62,804 bases of DNA from Haloimpatiens lingqiaonensis (GCF_901447495.1 NZ_CABDWS010000007.1:1-62804), one strand, 5' to 3'; counted from the stretch's first letter, positions 29,609-39,955 are shown. Numbers and translations: made by a program. Notes: generated from the sequence alone by a model not told the origin.

Positions 29609-32431
29609 TTATAACATCTTTTTTAAGTATTGTCCTGTATAAGAGCTTTTCTTATTAGCCACTTGTTCAGGAGTACCAAAGGTAACTATAGTGCCACCCT
29701 TTTCCCCGCCTTCTGGCCCTAAATCTATTATGTGGTCAGCACACTTTATAACATCTAAGTTGTGTTCTATAACAACTACAGTATTACCTGCCTCCACTAA
29801 CCTTTGTAAAATTTTTATTAATTTATTTACATCATCCATATGAAGCCCTGTAGTAGGCTCATCCAATATGTATAAAGTTCTTCCTGTGCTTCTCTTTGAA
29901 AGTTCATATGCTAGCTTTATTCTTTGAGCTTCTCCTCCTGACAACTGAGTAGATGGCTGACCTAATCTTATATATCCTAAACCTACATCCTCAAGAGTAT
30001 CTAGTTTATTTTTTATTCTAGGTATATTCTCAAAAAACTCCCTTGCCTCTTTCACAGTCATATTCAGAACTTCATCTATATTTTTACCCTTATATTTTAC
30101 TTCTAAGGTTTCTCTGTTATATCTTTTTCCTTTGCAAACTTCACAAGGTACATAAACATCGGATAAAAATTGCATCTCTATTTTTATTATGCCGTCACCC
30201 TTACACGCTTCACATCTACCGCCCTTTACATTAAAACTAAATCTACCTGGTTTATATCCTCTCATCTTAGATTCAGGAGTAGCAGAATATACTTCTCTAA
30301 TAATATCAAATACCCCTGTATAAGTAGCAGGGTTGGACCTTGGGGTTCTTCCTATAGGACTCTGATCTATATTTATTATTTTATCTATATTTTCTACTCC
30401 CTCTATAAGTTTATGCTTACCTGGGTTAGCTTTAGAATTATTTAATATTTTATTTACTCCCTTGTACAATATTTCGTTAACCAAAGTACTTTTACCAGAG
30501 CCTGAAACTCCAGTAACACAAGTAAATAATCCCATTGGTACTTCTACATCTATATTTTTTAAATTATTCTCACTAGCTCCTATTATTTTAATGCTTTTTT
30601 CTAATAATTCTCTTCTCTTTAAAGGTAATTGTATTTTCTTTTTTCCTGTTAAATATTGTCCTGTTATAGATTCTTCACAATTCATTATGGCATTTATATC
30701 TCCACAAGCAACTATTTCTCCGCCGTACTCACCTGCCCTAGGTCCTACATCCACTATATAATCAGCAGCCTTCATGGTGTCCTCATCATGTTCTACCACC
30801 ACTAGGGTATTTCCTAAATCTCTAAGATGTTTTAATGTATCTATAAGCTTATCATTATCTCTTTGATGCAGTCCTATACTTGGTTCATCTAGTATATATA
30901 AAACTCCAACTAAGCTAGAACCGATTTGTGTTGCCAACCTTATTCTTTGGGCTTCTCCACCAGATAAAGTTCCCGCAGTTCTAGTTAAGTTAAGATAATC
31001 TAATCCCACATCAATTAGGAATTTAAGTCTGCTTTTTATTTCTTTTAGTATTTGTTCCGCAATAGCCCCTTCTTTATCACTTAATACCAGCTCATCTAAA
31101 AATTTTATTTCGTCTTTAATAGCCATATTACAAAATTCAAATATATTTTTGCCACCTACTGTAACTCCTAAAACTTCTTCCCTTAACCTAGTTCCATGAC
31201 ACTTTGGACAGGGATTATTACTCATGTACTGTTCAATTTCCCTTTTTATATAGTCGGAAGAAGTTTCTAAGTACCTTCTTTTCAAATTATTTATAAGCCC
31301 CTCGAAAGTATGATTATAAACTCCTTCTCTATCTTCTTTTACATAATGTACTCTTAATTTTTCCCCATTCATACCATATAAAATTATATTTAAAACTTTA
31401 GGATCCAATTTTTCTATAGGAGTTTCTAAAGAAAATTCATATTTTTCACTTAACGCCTTTAATATGCAGTAAGTCCAGGATTCTTCCTTTAAGCTTCCCT
31501 CGCCCAAAGAAATAATAGCTCCCTCCAAAATGCTCTTACTCCTATCGGGTATTATCAAATCCTCATCTATCTCTAAAAGCGTTCCAAGTCCATCACAATG
31601 ATCACACTTCCCAAAAGGTGAGTTAAAAGAAAAAGACCTTGGCTCTAATTCTTCTATACTTATACCACATTCTGCACAAGCAAATTTTTCACTAAATAAA
31701 ATCTCCTGTTCCCCTATTACATCTACAATAACAATTCCATCTGTAGATTGTAATGCAGTTTCTAATGAATCTGCTATTCTTCCTTCCATGCCCTCTTTCA
31801 CTATTATTCTGTCAATTACTATTTCTATATTATGTTTTTTATTTTTTTCTAACTTAATTTCATCCTCAACTATATCAAATATTTCTCCATCTATCCTTAC
31901 CCTAACATATCCATCTTTTTTTATTTTATCTAAAGTCTTAAGGTGTTCTCCCTTTCTTCCTCTAACCACTGGAGCTAATACCTGTAATTTTGTCCTGTCT
32001 GGTAAACTCATAATTTTGTCTACCATTTGATCTACTGTTTGCTGCTTTATTTCTTTTCCACATTTAGGGCAATGTGGGCGACCTATTCTTGCATAAAGCA
32101 GTCTTAAATAATCATATATTTCTGTAACAGTACCTACAGTAGATCTAGGATTTCTACTGGTGGTCTTTTGATCTATAGAAATAGCTGGTGATAACCCTTC
32201 AATGTATTCTACATCTGGCTTATCCATTTGACCTAAAAATTGTCTTGCATAAGCAGACAATGATTCCACATACCTTCTTTGCCCCTCTGCATATAAAGTA
32301 TCAAATGCCAAGGAAGATTTGCCAGAACCTGAAAGCCCTGTAAATACAACGAACTTGTCTCTTGGTATTTCCAAACTTACATTTTTTAAATTATGAACCT
32401 TTGCTCCTTTTATAAATATCTTATCCTTCAT
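29609..32431 (-). CDS. uvrA: Excinuclease ABC subunit A
   Basis: Damage-sensing ATPase of nucleotide excision repair, 940 aa. It has two ABC ATPase modules: Walker [10 protein letters not shown] near 32-40 and GVSGSGKST near 640-648, each with its LSGGEAQRI signature (about 487 and 827). The zinc-binding Cys sets include CAECG/CDHCDG and [16 protein letters not shown]. It overlaps uvrB by 11 bp, so it is translated in a coupled way from the SOS-controlled uvrBA transcript. Length and motifs are complete. Confidence 0.97.
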   Translation of the reverse strand: MKDKIFIKGAKVHNLKNVSLEIPRDKFVVFTGLSGSGKSSLAFDTLYAEGQRRYVESLSAYARQFLGQMDKPDVEYIEGLSPAISIDQKTTSRNPRSTVGTVTEIYDYLRLLYARIGRPHCPKCGKEIKQQTVDQMVDKIMSLPDRTKLQVLAPVVRGRKGEHLKTLDKIKKDGYVRVRIDGEIFDIVEDEIKLEKNKKHNIEIVIDRIIVKEGMEGRIADSLETALQSTDGIVIVDVIGEQEILFSEKFACAECGISIEELEPRSFSFNSPFGKCDHCDGLGTLLEIDEDLIIPDRSKSILEGAIISLGEGSLKEESWTYCILKALSEKYEFSLETPIEKLDPKVLNIILYGMNGEKLRVHYVKEDREGVYNHTFEGLINNLKRRYLETSSDYIKREIEQYMSNNPCPKCHGTRLREEVLGVTVGGKNIFEFCNMAIKDEIKFLDELVLSDKEGAIAEQILKEIKSRLKFLIDVGLDYLNLTRTAGTLSGGEAQRIRLATQIGSSLVGVLYILDEPSIGLHQRDNDKLIDTLKHLRDLGNTLVVVEHDEDTMKAADYIVDVGPRAGEYGGEIVACGDINAIMNCEESITGQYLTGKKKIQLPLKRRELLEKSIKIIGASENNLKNIDVEVPMGLFTCVTGVSGSGKSTLVNEILYKGVNKILNNSKANPGKHKLIEGVENIDKIINIDQSPIGRTPRSNPATYTGVFDIIREVYSATPESKMRGYKPGRFSFNVKGGRCEACKGDGIIKIEMQFLSDVYVPCEVCKGKRYNRETLEVKYKGKNIDEVLNMTVKEAREFFENIPRIKNKLDTLEDVGLGYIRLGQPSTQLSGGEAQRIKLAYELSKRSTGRTLYILDEPTTGLHMDDVNKLIKILQRLVEAGNTVVVIEHNLDVIKCADHIIDLGPEGGEKGGTIVTFGTPEQVANKKSSYTGQYLKKML

Positions 32432-34418
32432 TTTTCCTCTCCATTTTCTCCTTTAATTTTGTTATTTTATCCCTTAAATCTGCAGCTCTTTCAAACTCTA
32501 AGTTTTTAGCTGCTTCTTTCATTTCTTTTTCATATTTCTTAATCAATTTAGCAAATTCATCTTTTGTAAGTATTGTATTTTCAGGTAAAACCTCATATTT
32601 TTCTTCAATATCCTCTGCTATGGCCGTAGCCTCTATAACTTCTCTTATATCCTTTATAACCGTTTTAGGCGTTATGCCATGAATTCTATTGTACTCCTTT
32701 TGTATTTCTCTTCTTCTATTTGTTTCACTTATAGCCCTTTCCATGGATCCAGTTATATTATCTGCGTACATAATAACCTTGCTTTCTGAATTTCTTGCTG
32801 CCCTTCCTATTGTCTGTATTAAAGAGGTTTCAGACCTTAAAAATCCCTCTTTGTCTGCATCCAGTATAGCTACTAATGCTACTTCAGGTATATCAAGCCC
32901 TTCTCTTAAAAGATTTATTCCAACCAATACATGAAATTCTCCTTTTCTTAAATCCCTTATTAGTTTCATTCTTTCCATAGTATCTACATCTGAGTGCATA
33001 TAATTGACTTTTATACCTATTTCCCTAAAATAATCTGTCAAATTTTCTGCCATTTTCTTAGTTAAAGTAGTTACCAAAACCCTAAAGCCTTTATCTATAG
33101 TATCCTTTATTCTTGAATATAAATTATCTATTTGTCCCTGTGTTTTTTCTATTATTATCTCTGGGTCCAATAGCCCTGTTGGTCTTATTATTTGTTCAGC
33201 TATATTTTTTGAATGTTCTTTTTCATAATCTGATGGTGTAGCACTTACAAATACTACTTGGTTTAATTTTTTCTCAAATTCTTGGAATTTAAGAGGTCTG
33301 TTGTCAAAAGCTGATGGAAGTCTAAAACCGTATTGAACAAGACTCTCTTTTCTAGATTTATCTCCACCATACATAGCTCTTATTTGAGGAACAGTTACAT
33401 GACTTTCATCTATAAATAGCAGAAAATCCTTTGGAAAATAATCCAGCAATGTTTGTGGCGGTGTACCCGGTTCCCTTCCATCAAATATTCTTGAATAATT
33501 TTCTATACCAGTACAATATCCCATTTCCCTTATCATTTCAATGTCAAAATTAGTCCTTTGTTTAAGTCTTTGAGCTTCTAATAATTTATCCTCTTTTTTA
33601 AACTCCTGAAGCCTCTGTTCTAATTCTCTTTCTATAACCGTAATAGCCCCATCAATCTTATCTTTGGATGTGGCAAAGTGGGATGCTGGAAATATGGATA
33701 CATGTTTTCTTACCCCTATTATTTCCCCGGTAATGACATCAAATTCCCTTATACGATCTATCTCGTCTCCAAAAAACTCTATTCTTATGCCCCTATTGGT
33801 AGATGAAGCTGGAAATATGTCTAAAACATCTCCCCTAACTCTAAAAGTTCCCCTTATAAAATTTATATCATTTCTTTCATATTGTATATCTATAAGCTTT
33901 CTAATTATTTCATCTCTTTCCTTAAGCATTCCCTCTCTTATAGAAACTGTTAATTTTTTGTATTCCTCTGGATTACCCAGACCATATATACATGATACAG
34001 ATGCCACTACAATTACATCTTTTCTCTCTAAAAGGGCTGAAGTGGCTGAGTGTCTCAATTTATCTATTTCATCATTTATAGATGCATCTTTTTCAATATA
34101 TGTATCAGTTTGTGCCACATAAGCTTCTGGCTGATAATAATCATAATAAGATACAAAATATTCTACAGAATTCTCTGGGAAAAACTCTCTGAATTCTGAG
34201 CATAACTGTGCTGCTAATGTTTTATTATGGGCTAAAACCAGTGTAGGCTTTTGTATTTTTTCGATTATATTTGCCATAGTGAAAGTTTTTCCTGAACCTG
34301 TTACCCCTAAAAGAGTTTGAAAATCATGTCCTTTATTTATACCATCTATCAAACTTTTTATAGCCCCTGGTTGATCCCCAGTAGGTTTAAATTTAGAATG
34401 TATTTTAAAACTCCCCAT
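32421..34418 (-). CDS. uvrB: Excinuclease ABC subunit B
   Basis: Helicase-like subunit that verifies damage and recruits UvrC, 665 aa. Walker A GVTGSGKT lies near 36-43, with the beta-hairpin tyrosine-rich loop [10 protein letters not shown] near 90-100. DESH lies in [11 protein letters not shown], motifs V/VI are in [12 protein letters not shown] and QTIGRAARN, and a C-terminal UVR motif ([17 protein letters not shown]) binds UvrC. I chose the ATG at 34418 because GAGGTGA lies five bases upstream; the GTG at 34427 is the alternative. The promoter and LexA box just upstream show SOS control. Confidence 0.97.
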   Translation of the reverse strand: MGSFKIHSKFKPTGDQPGAIKSLIDGINKGHDFQTLLGVTGSGKTFTMANIIEKIQKPTLVLAHNKTLAAQLCSEFREFFPENSVEYFVSYYDYYQPEAYVAQTDTYIEKDASINDEIDKLRHSATSALLERKDVIVVASVSCIYGLGNPEEYKKLTVSIREGMLKERDEIIRKLIDIQYERNDINFIRGTFRVRGDVLDIFPASSTNRGIRIEFFGDEIDRIREFDVITGEIIGVRKHVSIFPASHFATSKDKIDGAITVIERELEQRLQEFKKEDKLLEAQRLKQRTNFDIEMIREMGYCTGIENYSRIFDGREPGTPPQTLLDYFPKDFLLFIDESHVTVPQIRAMYGGDKSRKESLVQYGFRLPSAFDNRPLKFQEFEKKLNQVVFVSATPSDYEKEHSKNIAEQIIRPTGLLDPEIIIEKTQGQIDNLYSRIKDTIDKGFRVLVTTLTKKMAENLTDYFREIGIKVNYMHSDVDTMERMKLIRDLRKGEFHVLVGINLLREGLDIPEVALVAILDADKEGFLRSETSLIQTIGRAARNSESKVIMYADNITGSMERAISETNRRREIQKEYNRIHGITPKTVIKDIREVIEATAIAEDIEEKYEVLPENTILTKDEFAKLIKKYEKEMKEAAKNLEFERAADLRDKITKLKEKMERKNEG

Positions 34419-34435
34419 ATCATTCACCTCTCATT

Positions 34436-34447
34436 GAACATTAGTTC
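34436..34447. promoter_or_regulatory. LexA (SOS) box upstream of uvrB
   Basis: GAAC-ATTA-GTTC, followed by G, matches the Gram-positive LexA consensus CGAAC-N4-GTTCG on nine of ten fixed bases. It lies immediately after the predicted transcription start and before the uvrB ribosome site, so bound LexA would block uvrBA transcription until DNA damage. Confidence 0.88.
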
Positions 34448-34456
34448 GATACTTTA

Positions 34457-34485
34457 ATTCTAGACCTTATTTTTACCATTGTCAA
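34457..34485 (-). promoter_or_regulatory. uvrBA promoter
   Basis: Minus-strand TTGACA (34485-34480) and TAGAAT (34462-34457) are separated by 17 bp. The start of transcription would be near 34450, just in front of the LexA box. Confidence 0.85.
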
Positions 34486-34794
34486 CTATATTACATATAT
34501 ATTATATCCTATTCCATCAATTTAAAAAATCATACTACAACTTTACAAATACTAATATAAACAAAAGCTTTTCAAAACTGAAGAATCAATATGTTTCAAT
34601 AGTATATCACATATATCGTATTTTATATAATTAATGTATAATATTTAAATAAATATATTGCATTTATAATTTATAAGTGCTACAATCATATTGTAAATAA
34701 GGAACATAAATTTATTATATAGATAATTTACTACATATTTTATTGAAAAATTAATTAAAGCTTTCTAGTTTCATGTATGGGGGAGGATTGTATA
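34486..34794. other. AT-rich divergent region between uvrB and the Cys-rich gene
   Basis: No reading frame or clear repeat. It must hold the plus-strand promoter of the small Cys-rich gene; several TATAAT-like boxes exist in the 34620-34740 stretch, but none has an unambiguous -35 partner. Confidence 0.4.
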
Positions 34795-34983
34795 ATGGGA
34801 AATATTTATGAAATTATGTGCGTAGCTTCAAATTGTTCTTCTTTTAAATCTCAAGACTCTGTGGTAATGTCTTCTATAGGAACTCACTTAAGCAAAAGTT
34901 GTTCTAAATGTTCACATTGTAAAAATTGCAAATGTGAGTTAGATTTATATGACAAAGTTATTTCTAGTATTGATGAAAAATAA
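34795..34983 (+). CDS. Small cysteine-rich protein, function unknown
   Basis: A 62-aa protein with no recognised family. It has seven cysteines, five of them in the tight run C-x2-C-x2-C-x2-C-x-C (CSKCSHCKNCKC, about 36-47), plus C9 and C14. No signal peptide or membrane helix. The spacing suggests a metal site (zinc or iron-sulfur) or a redox peptide; that is inference. The ATG at 34795 has GGGGGAGG about 7 bases upstream; a frame-internal ATG at 34777 is itself part of the ribosome site. It is alone on the plus strand between minus-strand operons, and a strong hairpin terminator follows, so it is a real single-gene unit. Confidence 0.7.
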   Translation: MGNIYEIMCVASNCSSFKSQDSVVMSSIGTHLSKSCSKCSHCKNCKCELDLYDKVISSIDEK

Positions 34984-35024
34984 AATTTAAATAAATCACC
35001 CTAACAATAAACAACTAACCACCT

Positions 35025-35072
35025 AAAAAGTTAAAAGCATAAGGATATATATCCCTATGCTTTTAACTTTTT
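35025..35072 (+). terminator. Bidirectional terminator after the Cys-rich gene
   Basis: AAAAAGTTAAAAGCATA (35025-35041) is exactly complementary to 35056-35072, with GGAT/ATCC pairing inside. The plus strand ends in TTTTTATTATATT and the minus strand also has a T-run, so it can stop transcription from either side. Confidence 0.85.
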
Positions 35073-35090
35073 ATTATATTAATATAAACA

Positions 35091-35220
35091 GATCTCTAAC
35101 CTTCACATGGAGTTTTTACTCCAACTGAAGGTTAGAGATCGTTATCCAGGGACGTAGCTGCCGTTAACTCCCGCTTTGTTAGAAGTGGTAGTGTTACGGC
35201 AGGTAGTCATCGGATAAACC
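35091..35220 (+). ncRNA. Candidate structured RNA (class not identified)
   Basis: The stretch is far richer in G+C than its surroundings and folds almost completely. A 15-bp perfect hairpin 35091-35105/35126-35140 has an inner GGAG/CTCC stem. A closing stem TTATCC/GGATAA (35142-35147/35212-35217) encloses CTGCCGT/ACGGCAG (35158-35164/35196-35202), extended by AAC/GTT, and CCGCTT/AAGTGG (35171-35176/35183-35188). That last stem needs a G-U pair on the plus strand but would have an A-C mismatch on the minus strand, which favours plus; TATTTTTTCT follows at about 35228. The minus strand cannot be excluded, since the 15-bp hairpin could be its terminator. No open frame. I cannot name the RNA family. 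Confidence 0.6.
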
Positions 35221-35259
35221 TATGCAATATTTTTTCTAATTTATATTTAGTCATACAAC

Positions 35260-36552
35260 TTATTGATTGTCCTCTTCCCTTTTCTTGGCTTCATCTAAAT
35301 ATTTTTTAAATTCCTTACCCTTTAACTTAATCACAGCATTATCTTCTGGTACAACTTTGGGCACCATTAAAGCCCCCAAATCATTCTTACTCACTAAATT
35401 ATCATATTTTAATTCTTTTAACTCACCGGAAATTTTTCTAGCAGTAAGCTTTATATAGTTTGGTGCATCTCTAAGTACATCTAGTATATCATTTTCCTCA
35501 TTTATTTTATTATTGTTAATATTCATAAGCAAATCTCCACTTTTAATTCCCATTTCATCAGCTAAAGAGTTAGGTATTACCTCCAGTACCATAATTCCTT
35601 CTTCTCCGCTAGCATATATAGCCTTACCCTTAATCTCCATGAACCTTTGAATTAAAATCATTGCTTCGTGACCTAGTGGAGCAAATATTATAAGAAGCAA
35701 TTGAGCAAATTCGTTATTTGAACTCACCTGGGAAAATAAAAATAAAACTATAGAGTACAATATTACCCATATTCCTGAAGAAACGGTTTTTTCTTCTTTA
35801 CTTCTTGTAAACGTAACGGATTCATACCCTAATATTCCGTAAAATGTTATAGCTGATATTATTAAATTTTTTATAGTGTTAAAGGGTATATTTTGCTTAA
35901 CTATAGGCCACCAATTAGGGAAATTTATGCTTATTCCCTCAAAAGAATTAGGATTCATTATAAAAAGTAACGCCACTGGCAAAATCCAATATCTTTTTAA
36001 TAAAAATCCTCCAAATATTGTACCCTTATCATTTTTAAATACTGGAATGGCACCTCTTTTGCCATCCAGTATTATCATAATTCCCTCTACAAAATGAAGC
36101 ACTGCCACTAAAGACATTAGCGCTACTATATCTATTTTAAATAAGTCCAGTGAAGGCTTATTTAAAATTATAGATATTTTTTCAAATATAAAACTCAATA
36201 ATCCTAAGGCTGCTCCCGAATATGCAAAACATACAAATCTAGGTTTTATAAACATAAATATTATAGATAATATAAATATAAAATCTATTAAAGAGTCTTC
36301 TCTAAAGGTTATTCCTAAACAAGCTATTATTAAACTTGCTAAAACCGCACCAAATATTCCTATTACTATTTGTGATATGGTTAGCTCTAAAGGAGAGTTT
36401 ATGCTTTTTCCTACTACTATTTTCTGCATCAATGTGATTTTTTTATTCTGCTTGTAAAACATAGCACCTATTAATATTAATACTAAAAGGGACATAGGTT
36501 CTACTAAGGCTTTAGCCACAGCTCTAAGCACATAAAGTATTAATGTCAACAT
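35260..36552 (-). CDS. Membrane protein with C-terminal PDZ domain
   Basis: A 430-aa protein with about eight hydrophobic helices in residues 1-315 and a PDZ domain near 320-390 (GIMVLEVIPNSLADEMGIKSGDLLMNINN). No protease motif is visible, so it is not itself a recognisable peptidase; the PDZ may bind substrate or regulator tails. It is the last gene of ftsE-ftsX-ctpA-PDZ, 39 bp after ctpA, which suggests help for or control of that protease at the membrane. The function is unknown to me. Confidence 0.75.
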   Translation of the reverse strand: MLTLILYVLRAVAKALVEPMSLLVLILIGAMFYKQNKKITLMQKIVVGKSINSPLELTISQIVIGIFGAVLASLIIACLGITFREDSLIDFIFILSIIFMFIKPRFVCFAYSGAALGLLSFIFEKISIILNKPSLDLFKIDIVALMSLVAVLHFVEGIMIILDGKRGAIPVFKNDKGTIFGGFLLKRYWILPVALLFIMNPNSFEGISINFPNWWPIVKQNIPFNTIKNLIISAITFYGILGYESVTFTRSKEEKTVSSGIWVILYSIVLFLFSQVSSNNEFAQLLLIIFAPLGHEAMILIQRFMEIKGKAIYASGEEGIMVLEVIPNSLADEMGIKSGDLLMNINNNKINEENDILDVLRDAPNYIKLTARKISGELKELKYDNLVSKNDLGALMVPKVVPEDNAVIKLKGKEFKKYLDEAKKREEDNQ

Positions 36553-36591
36553 TACCCCCCCTTACTAAAATTAATGTATTAAAACGTCTAA

Positions 36592-37788
36592 CTACTTACT
36601 TTGCATTTTTTCTTTTATGATCTCTAATGCCTTTTGGAATTGCGGATCCTTACTTCTATTATATCCACTCTTTGCGGTTTCTTCCTTTAACTCCTCTGAA
36701 TACTTAACTTCTATATCTGGATTTATACCTATTTTATGTATATTTTTCCCAGATGGAGTGTAATATTTTGCTATAGTCACCTTAAGTGCTGTGCCATCTT
36801 TTGTGTCTAGCATTGTTTGAACTACACCTTTTCCAAAAGTCTTTTCTCCTATTAAAGTTCCCAATTTATAATCTTTTACAGCCCCAGAAACTATTTCAGA
36901 TGCACTGGCAGTTCCCCCATCAGTTAATACTACTAAAGGCATTCCTATAGCTTCTCCACCTTCTGAAGTATATTCTATCTTCTTTTTATTTTTATCAACA
37001 GTAGATACTATGGTTGATTTTTTAGGTACAAAATTAGAAGCTACTTCCACGCAAGTTTTTAATGAACCACCTGGATTTCCCCTTAAATCTAGTATTATAC
37101 TTTTCATTCCTTTACTTTTTAATTCTTTTAATTTTTTATTAAAGTCCTTAGAAGTATTTTCATCAAACATACTTATTTCTATATATCCAATACCACCTTC
37201 AAGAACCTCTCCCTTTACTGTTTGAAATTCTATCTTTTCTGCTTTTAAATTCAAACTAAATTCGCCTTTTTTCTCTCTAAACAAAGTTAACTGAATTTCT
37301 CTTCCTACCTTACCTTTCATCATAGACACTGCTTTTTCCAACTGCTCTCCATTTACTGATACACCATTAACTTTTTCTATAATATCACCACTTACAATTC
37401 CCGCCTTTTTAGCTGGTGAATTATCAAAAGCACTTATTATTACTATCTTATTATCCTTAACTCCCACCTGTATTCCTATGCCTACATAGCTACCTTCTAT
37501 CTGGCTATTAAATTCTTCAAACTCTTTTTTGTTCATGAATACTGTATAGGGATCCTTAAGAGCAGCAGTCATTCCTTTAATTGCACCCTCCACTAAAACC
37601 TCATCGTCTATTGCACCATCGTAATATTTGTACAACCTATCTCTTACCAAAAACAACTTATTGAACGTAGCTACAGTATCATCTTTAACCACTACATTAT
37701 TTTTTCTGCTAAATATGAATCCTGTAAATAAATTAGTTACTATTAACAATGCCGCAGTAACTGATATCCACTTTTTCTTATTTGTCAT
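36592..37788 (-). CDS. ctpA: Carboxy-terminal processing protease (S41A, CtpA/CtpB-like)
   Basis: A secreted or membrane-anchored serine peptidase of 398 aa. A signal/anchor helix (about 7-27) is followed by a PDZ domain (about 100-160) and the S41 catalytic domain. The latter has LRGNPGGSL near 235-243, the Ser segment GGTASASE at 291-298 and the Lys segment TFGKG at 317-321. In Bacillus, CtpB acts in sporulation signalling and its gene follows ftsEX, as here. It may process an envelope or sporulation protein. It has a long AT-rich upstream gap that also contains the ftsX terminator, so it probably has its own promoter. Confidence 0.92.
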   Translation of the reverse strand: MTNKKKWISVTAALLIVTNLFTGFIFSRKNNVVVKDDTVATFNKLFLVRDRLYKYYDGAIDDEVLVEGAIKGMTAALKDPYTVFMNKKEFEEFNSQIEGSYVGIGIQVGVKDNKIVIISAFDNSPAKKAGIVSGDIIEKVNGVSVNGEQLEKAVSMMKGKVGREIQLTLFREKKGEFSLNLKAEKIEFQTVKGEVLEGGIGYIEISMFDENTSKDFNKKLKELKSKGMKSIILDLRGNPGGSLKTCVEVASNFVPKKSTIVSTVDKNKKKIEYTSEGGEAIGMPLVVLTDGGTASASEIVSGAVKDYKLGTLIGEKTFGKGVVQTMLDTKDGTALKVTIAKYYTPSGKNIHKIGINPDIEVKYSEELKEETAKSGYNRSKDPQFQKALEIIKEKMQSK

Positions 37789-38190
37789 AATTTACACCTC
37801 TTATCTCCACACTTTTAAATACATTACTATATATGAGCAAATTTAATTACATATATTTACGCATACCCCACCAAAAATCCATTCCCTAGTTCCTAATCCC
37901 CAAAAGATAGTATAAAATCTACACTTAGAAATTGATAATTGGGTTTTATATATTTGTAAAATTATGTTACGATTTTTACTCATTTATAATATATTATACT
38001 ATTATATATTATTATTAGTATTATAATTTAATATTATTATTATTTTATTATACCATTTTAACATAATTGTAATAAAGCACCCTTTGTACTTAACTACAGT
38101 TATTCTATATTTCAAATTAAAAATATTATAATTTTTCAAATTTCTAGGCAAGAATTAAGCAAATAGTATACTTTTACATATATAATAATT
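37789..38190. other. AT-rich gap between ftsX and ctpA
   Basis: About 400 bp with no open frame, no repeat in common with the other intergenic elements and no clear hairpin. The ctpA promoter must lie here, near 37800-37860, but no convincing -35/-10 pair was found. Confidence 0.4.
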
Positions 38191-38217
38191 ATAAAAACCC
38201 TGGGTTTCCCCAGGGTT
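38191..38217 (-). terminator. Rho-independent terminator after ftsX
   Basis: AACCCTGGG (38196-38204) and CCCAGGGTT (38209-38217) form a perfect 9-bp stem with a TTTC loop, followed on the minus strand by TTTTTAT. It lies 8 bp after the ftsX stop. Confidence 0.93.
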
Positions 38218-38224
38218 ATATTCA

Positions 38225-39130
38225 TTATACTTGTAAAAACTTTCTAATGGATAATATACTACCCATTGAACCTATTAAAATTCCAGCTAATATAAATTTC
38301 CAAGCCATTACATTGAACACATACGCAGGTGATATTAAATGCATTAACATAGCCATTACACCACCGGCATTAATTCTAATATACATAAACTTGTAAGAAT
38401 AATACAATACTATAATTGCTATTAATGCTCCTAAAATACCTATTATAACTCCTTCAATTATAAAAGGCCATCTTATGAACCAATCTGTAGCTCCTACATA
38501 CTTCATTATATTTATTTCTCTTCTTCTAGAGTAAACAGTAAGCTTGATAGTATTTCCTATTAGGAATAGAGATACTATAAGACATATAATGAAAAGCACT
38601 ATACCAATCCATTTTAAAGCTTTAGTTATTTTTATAATTTGATTTACTATTTTTCTTCCATCTTTAATTTGTTCTATTCCAGGCATACCCTTTATTTTTG
38701 ATGCTACAGAAGCTGCATCCTCAGGTGATTTTAATTTAACTATATATGAGTTTGGCATAGGATTTTGTTTTTCTAATCCTTGAGCTAATGATGCATTTTC
38801 TTCTCCTAATTGTTTTTTCCACTTTTCTAAAGCCTTTTCTTTAGTTTCAAATTCTATCTCTTTAACTCCCGGTGTATCTTTTAAAGTATTTTCTACTTTA
38901 CTTTTTTCATCTGCTTTTATACTATCCTTTAAAATAACCTTTATTTGCACTTGATCTTCTACGCTCTCTACTCCTTGACCTACATTTAAAATAGCAATTA
39001 AAAATATTCCCATTAAAAATAAGGAAGCTGCTACAGTAAGCATGGATGCTAAACTTACTGTTTTATTTCTTCTTAAACTTTTTAAAGCATCCACAATAAA
39101 ATATTTAAACGCACTAATCCTCATAACCAT
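38225..39130 (-). CDS. ftsX: Cell-division ABC permease FtsX
   Basis: Membrane partner of FtsE; together they open extracellular peptidoglycan hydrolases in an ATP-dependent way during division, elongation or sporulation. About 302 aa, with one N-terminal helix (about 20-42), an extracellular domain (about 45-160) and three C-terminal helices, as in all FtsX proteins. It overlaps ftsE. I prefer the ATG at 39130 because AAAGGGG lies five bases before it; ATGs at 39148 and 39124 are alternatives. A perfect terminator follows. Confidence 0.93.
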   Translation of the reverse strand: MVMRISAFKYFIVDALKSLRRNKTVSLASMLTVAASLFLMGIFLIAILNVGQGVESVEDQVQIKVILKDSIKADEKSKVENTLKDTPGVKEIEFETKEKALEKWKKQLGEENASLAQGLEKQNPMPNSYIVKLKSPEDAASVASKIKGMPGIEQIKDGRKIVNQIIKITKALKWIGIVLFIICLIVSLFLIGNTIKLTVYSRRREINIMKYVGATDWFIRWPFIIEGVIIGILGALIAIIVLYYSYKFMYIRINAGGVMAMLMHLISPAYVFNVMAWKFILAGILIGSMGSILSIRKFLQV

Positions 39131-39800
39131 ATCTACCCCTTTGCTCATCTCTCGCTACAGTACCTTTTTCTATGGCAATAACTCTTTTCTTCATATTATC
39201 TACAATATCCTTAGCATGTGTAGCCATTACTATTGTAGTTCCTGCTCTATTTATATCTTGAAGTATATCCATTATCTCCAAAGTAGTTTCTGGATCTAGA
39301 TTTCCCGTAGGTTCATCTGCTATTAAAAGAGAAGGATTGTTCACTATAGCTCTAGCCAAGGAAACCCTCTGCTGCTCTCCCCCTGAAAGTTCATTAGGGA
39401 AAGCTTTATATTTTTTAGATAATCCTACAAGAGATAAAACTGTAGGAACCTTTTTTCTTATTTCTCTGCTGGATGCCCCTATAACTCTCATGGCAAAGGC
39501 AACATTCTCATAAACATTCAATGAAGGTATCAATCTAAAATCTTGGAATACAACACCTATTTTACGTCTATAATAAGGTACTTCGCCTCTCTTAATTTCT
39601 GTTAAATTAGTATCATTAACAATCACTGTTCCACTAGAAGGTTCAACTTCTTTTAAGAGTATTTTAATAAAGGTAGATTTACCTGCTCCACTTGGTCCAA
39701 CTAGGAACACAAATTCTCCATTATCAATTTCTATATTTACATTAGATAAAGCTAAAACATTATTGTTATAAACTTTAGTTACATTCTCAAATTTAATCAT
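39114..39800 (-). CDS. ftsE: Cell-division ABC ATPase FtsE
   Basis: A 228-aa cytoplasmic ABC ATPase with Walker A GPSGAGKST (about 35-43), Q-loop VFQDFRLIP, signature LSGGEQQRVSLARAI near 138-152, Walker B LLIADEPTGNLDP and the switch His in MATHAKD. It drives FtsX. The VFQDFRL and DEPTGNLD wording is typical for FtsE rather than LolD, and the following ftsX confirms it. It is first of ftsE-ftsX with ctpA and the PDZ gene after. Confidence 0.96.
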   Translation of the reverse strand: MIKFENVTKVYNNNVLALSNVNIEIDNGEFVFLVGPSGAGKSTFIKILLKEVEPSSGTVIVNDTNLTEIKRGEVPYYRRKIGVVFQDFRLIPSLNVYENVAFAMRVIGASSREIRKKVPTVLSLVGLSKKYKAFPNELSGGEQQRVSLARAIVNNPSLLIADEPTGNLDPETTLEIMDILQDINRAGTTIVMATHAKDIVDNMKKRVIAIEKGTVARDEQRGRYGYED

Positions 39801-39910
39801 TATACTGTACTCCTATTCCTCGTAGGTTTTATTTATATATTATAACACAATTGAAGTGTTTTTTGTAACGTATACTGTAATGTTTTTAATATGTTAATTT
39901 TTATTAAAAT

Positions 39911-39946
39911 AGAAAAATTTCCACATAAATAAAATATGTGGAAATT
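39911..39946 (-). terminator. Terminator after the YitT gene
   Basis: AATTTCCACATA (39916-39927) pairs exactly with TATGTGGAAATT (39935-39946); the minus strand continues TTTTTCTATTTT. It lies 9 bp after the stop of the YitT-family gene. Confidence 0.88.
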
Positions 39947-39955
39947 AAACGTTTT

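Noticed and set aside
33664-34122. Plus-strand frame of 152 codons opposite uvrB
   Set aside because: A shadow of uvrB; no ribosome site or family resemblance.
35091-35140. The 15-bp hairpin as a plain terminator for the PDZ gene only
   Set aside because: The adjoining multi-stem unit and G-U evidence suggest more than a terminator, although this reading cannot be fully excluded for the minus strand.
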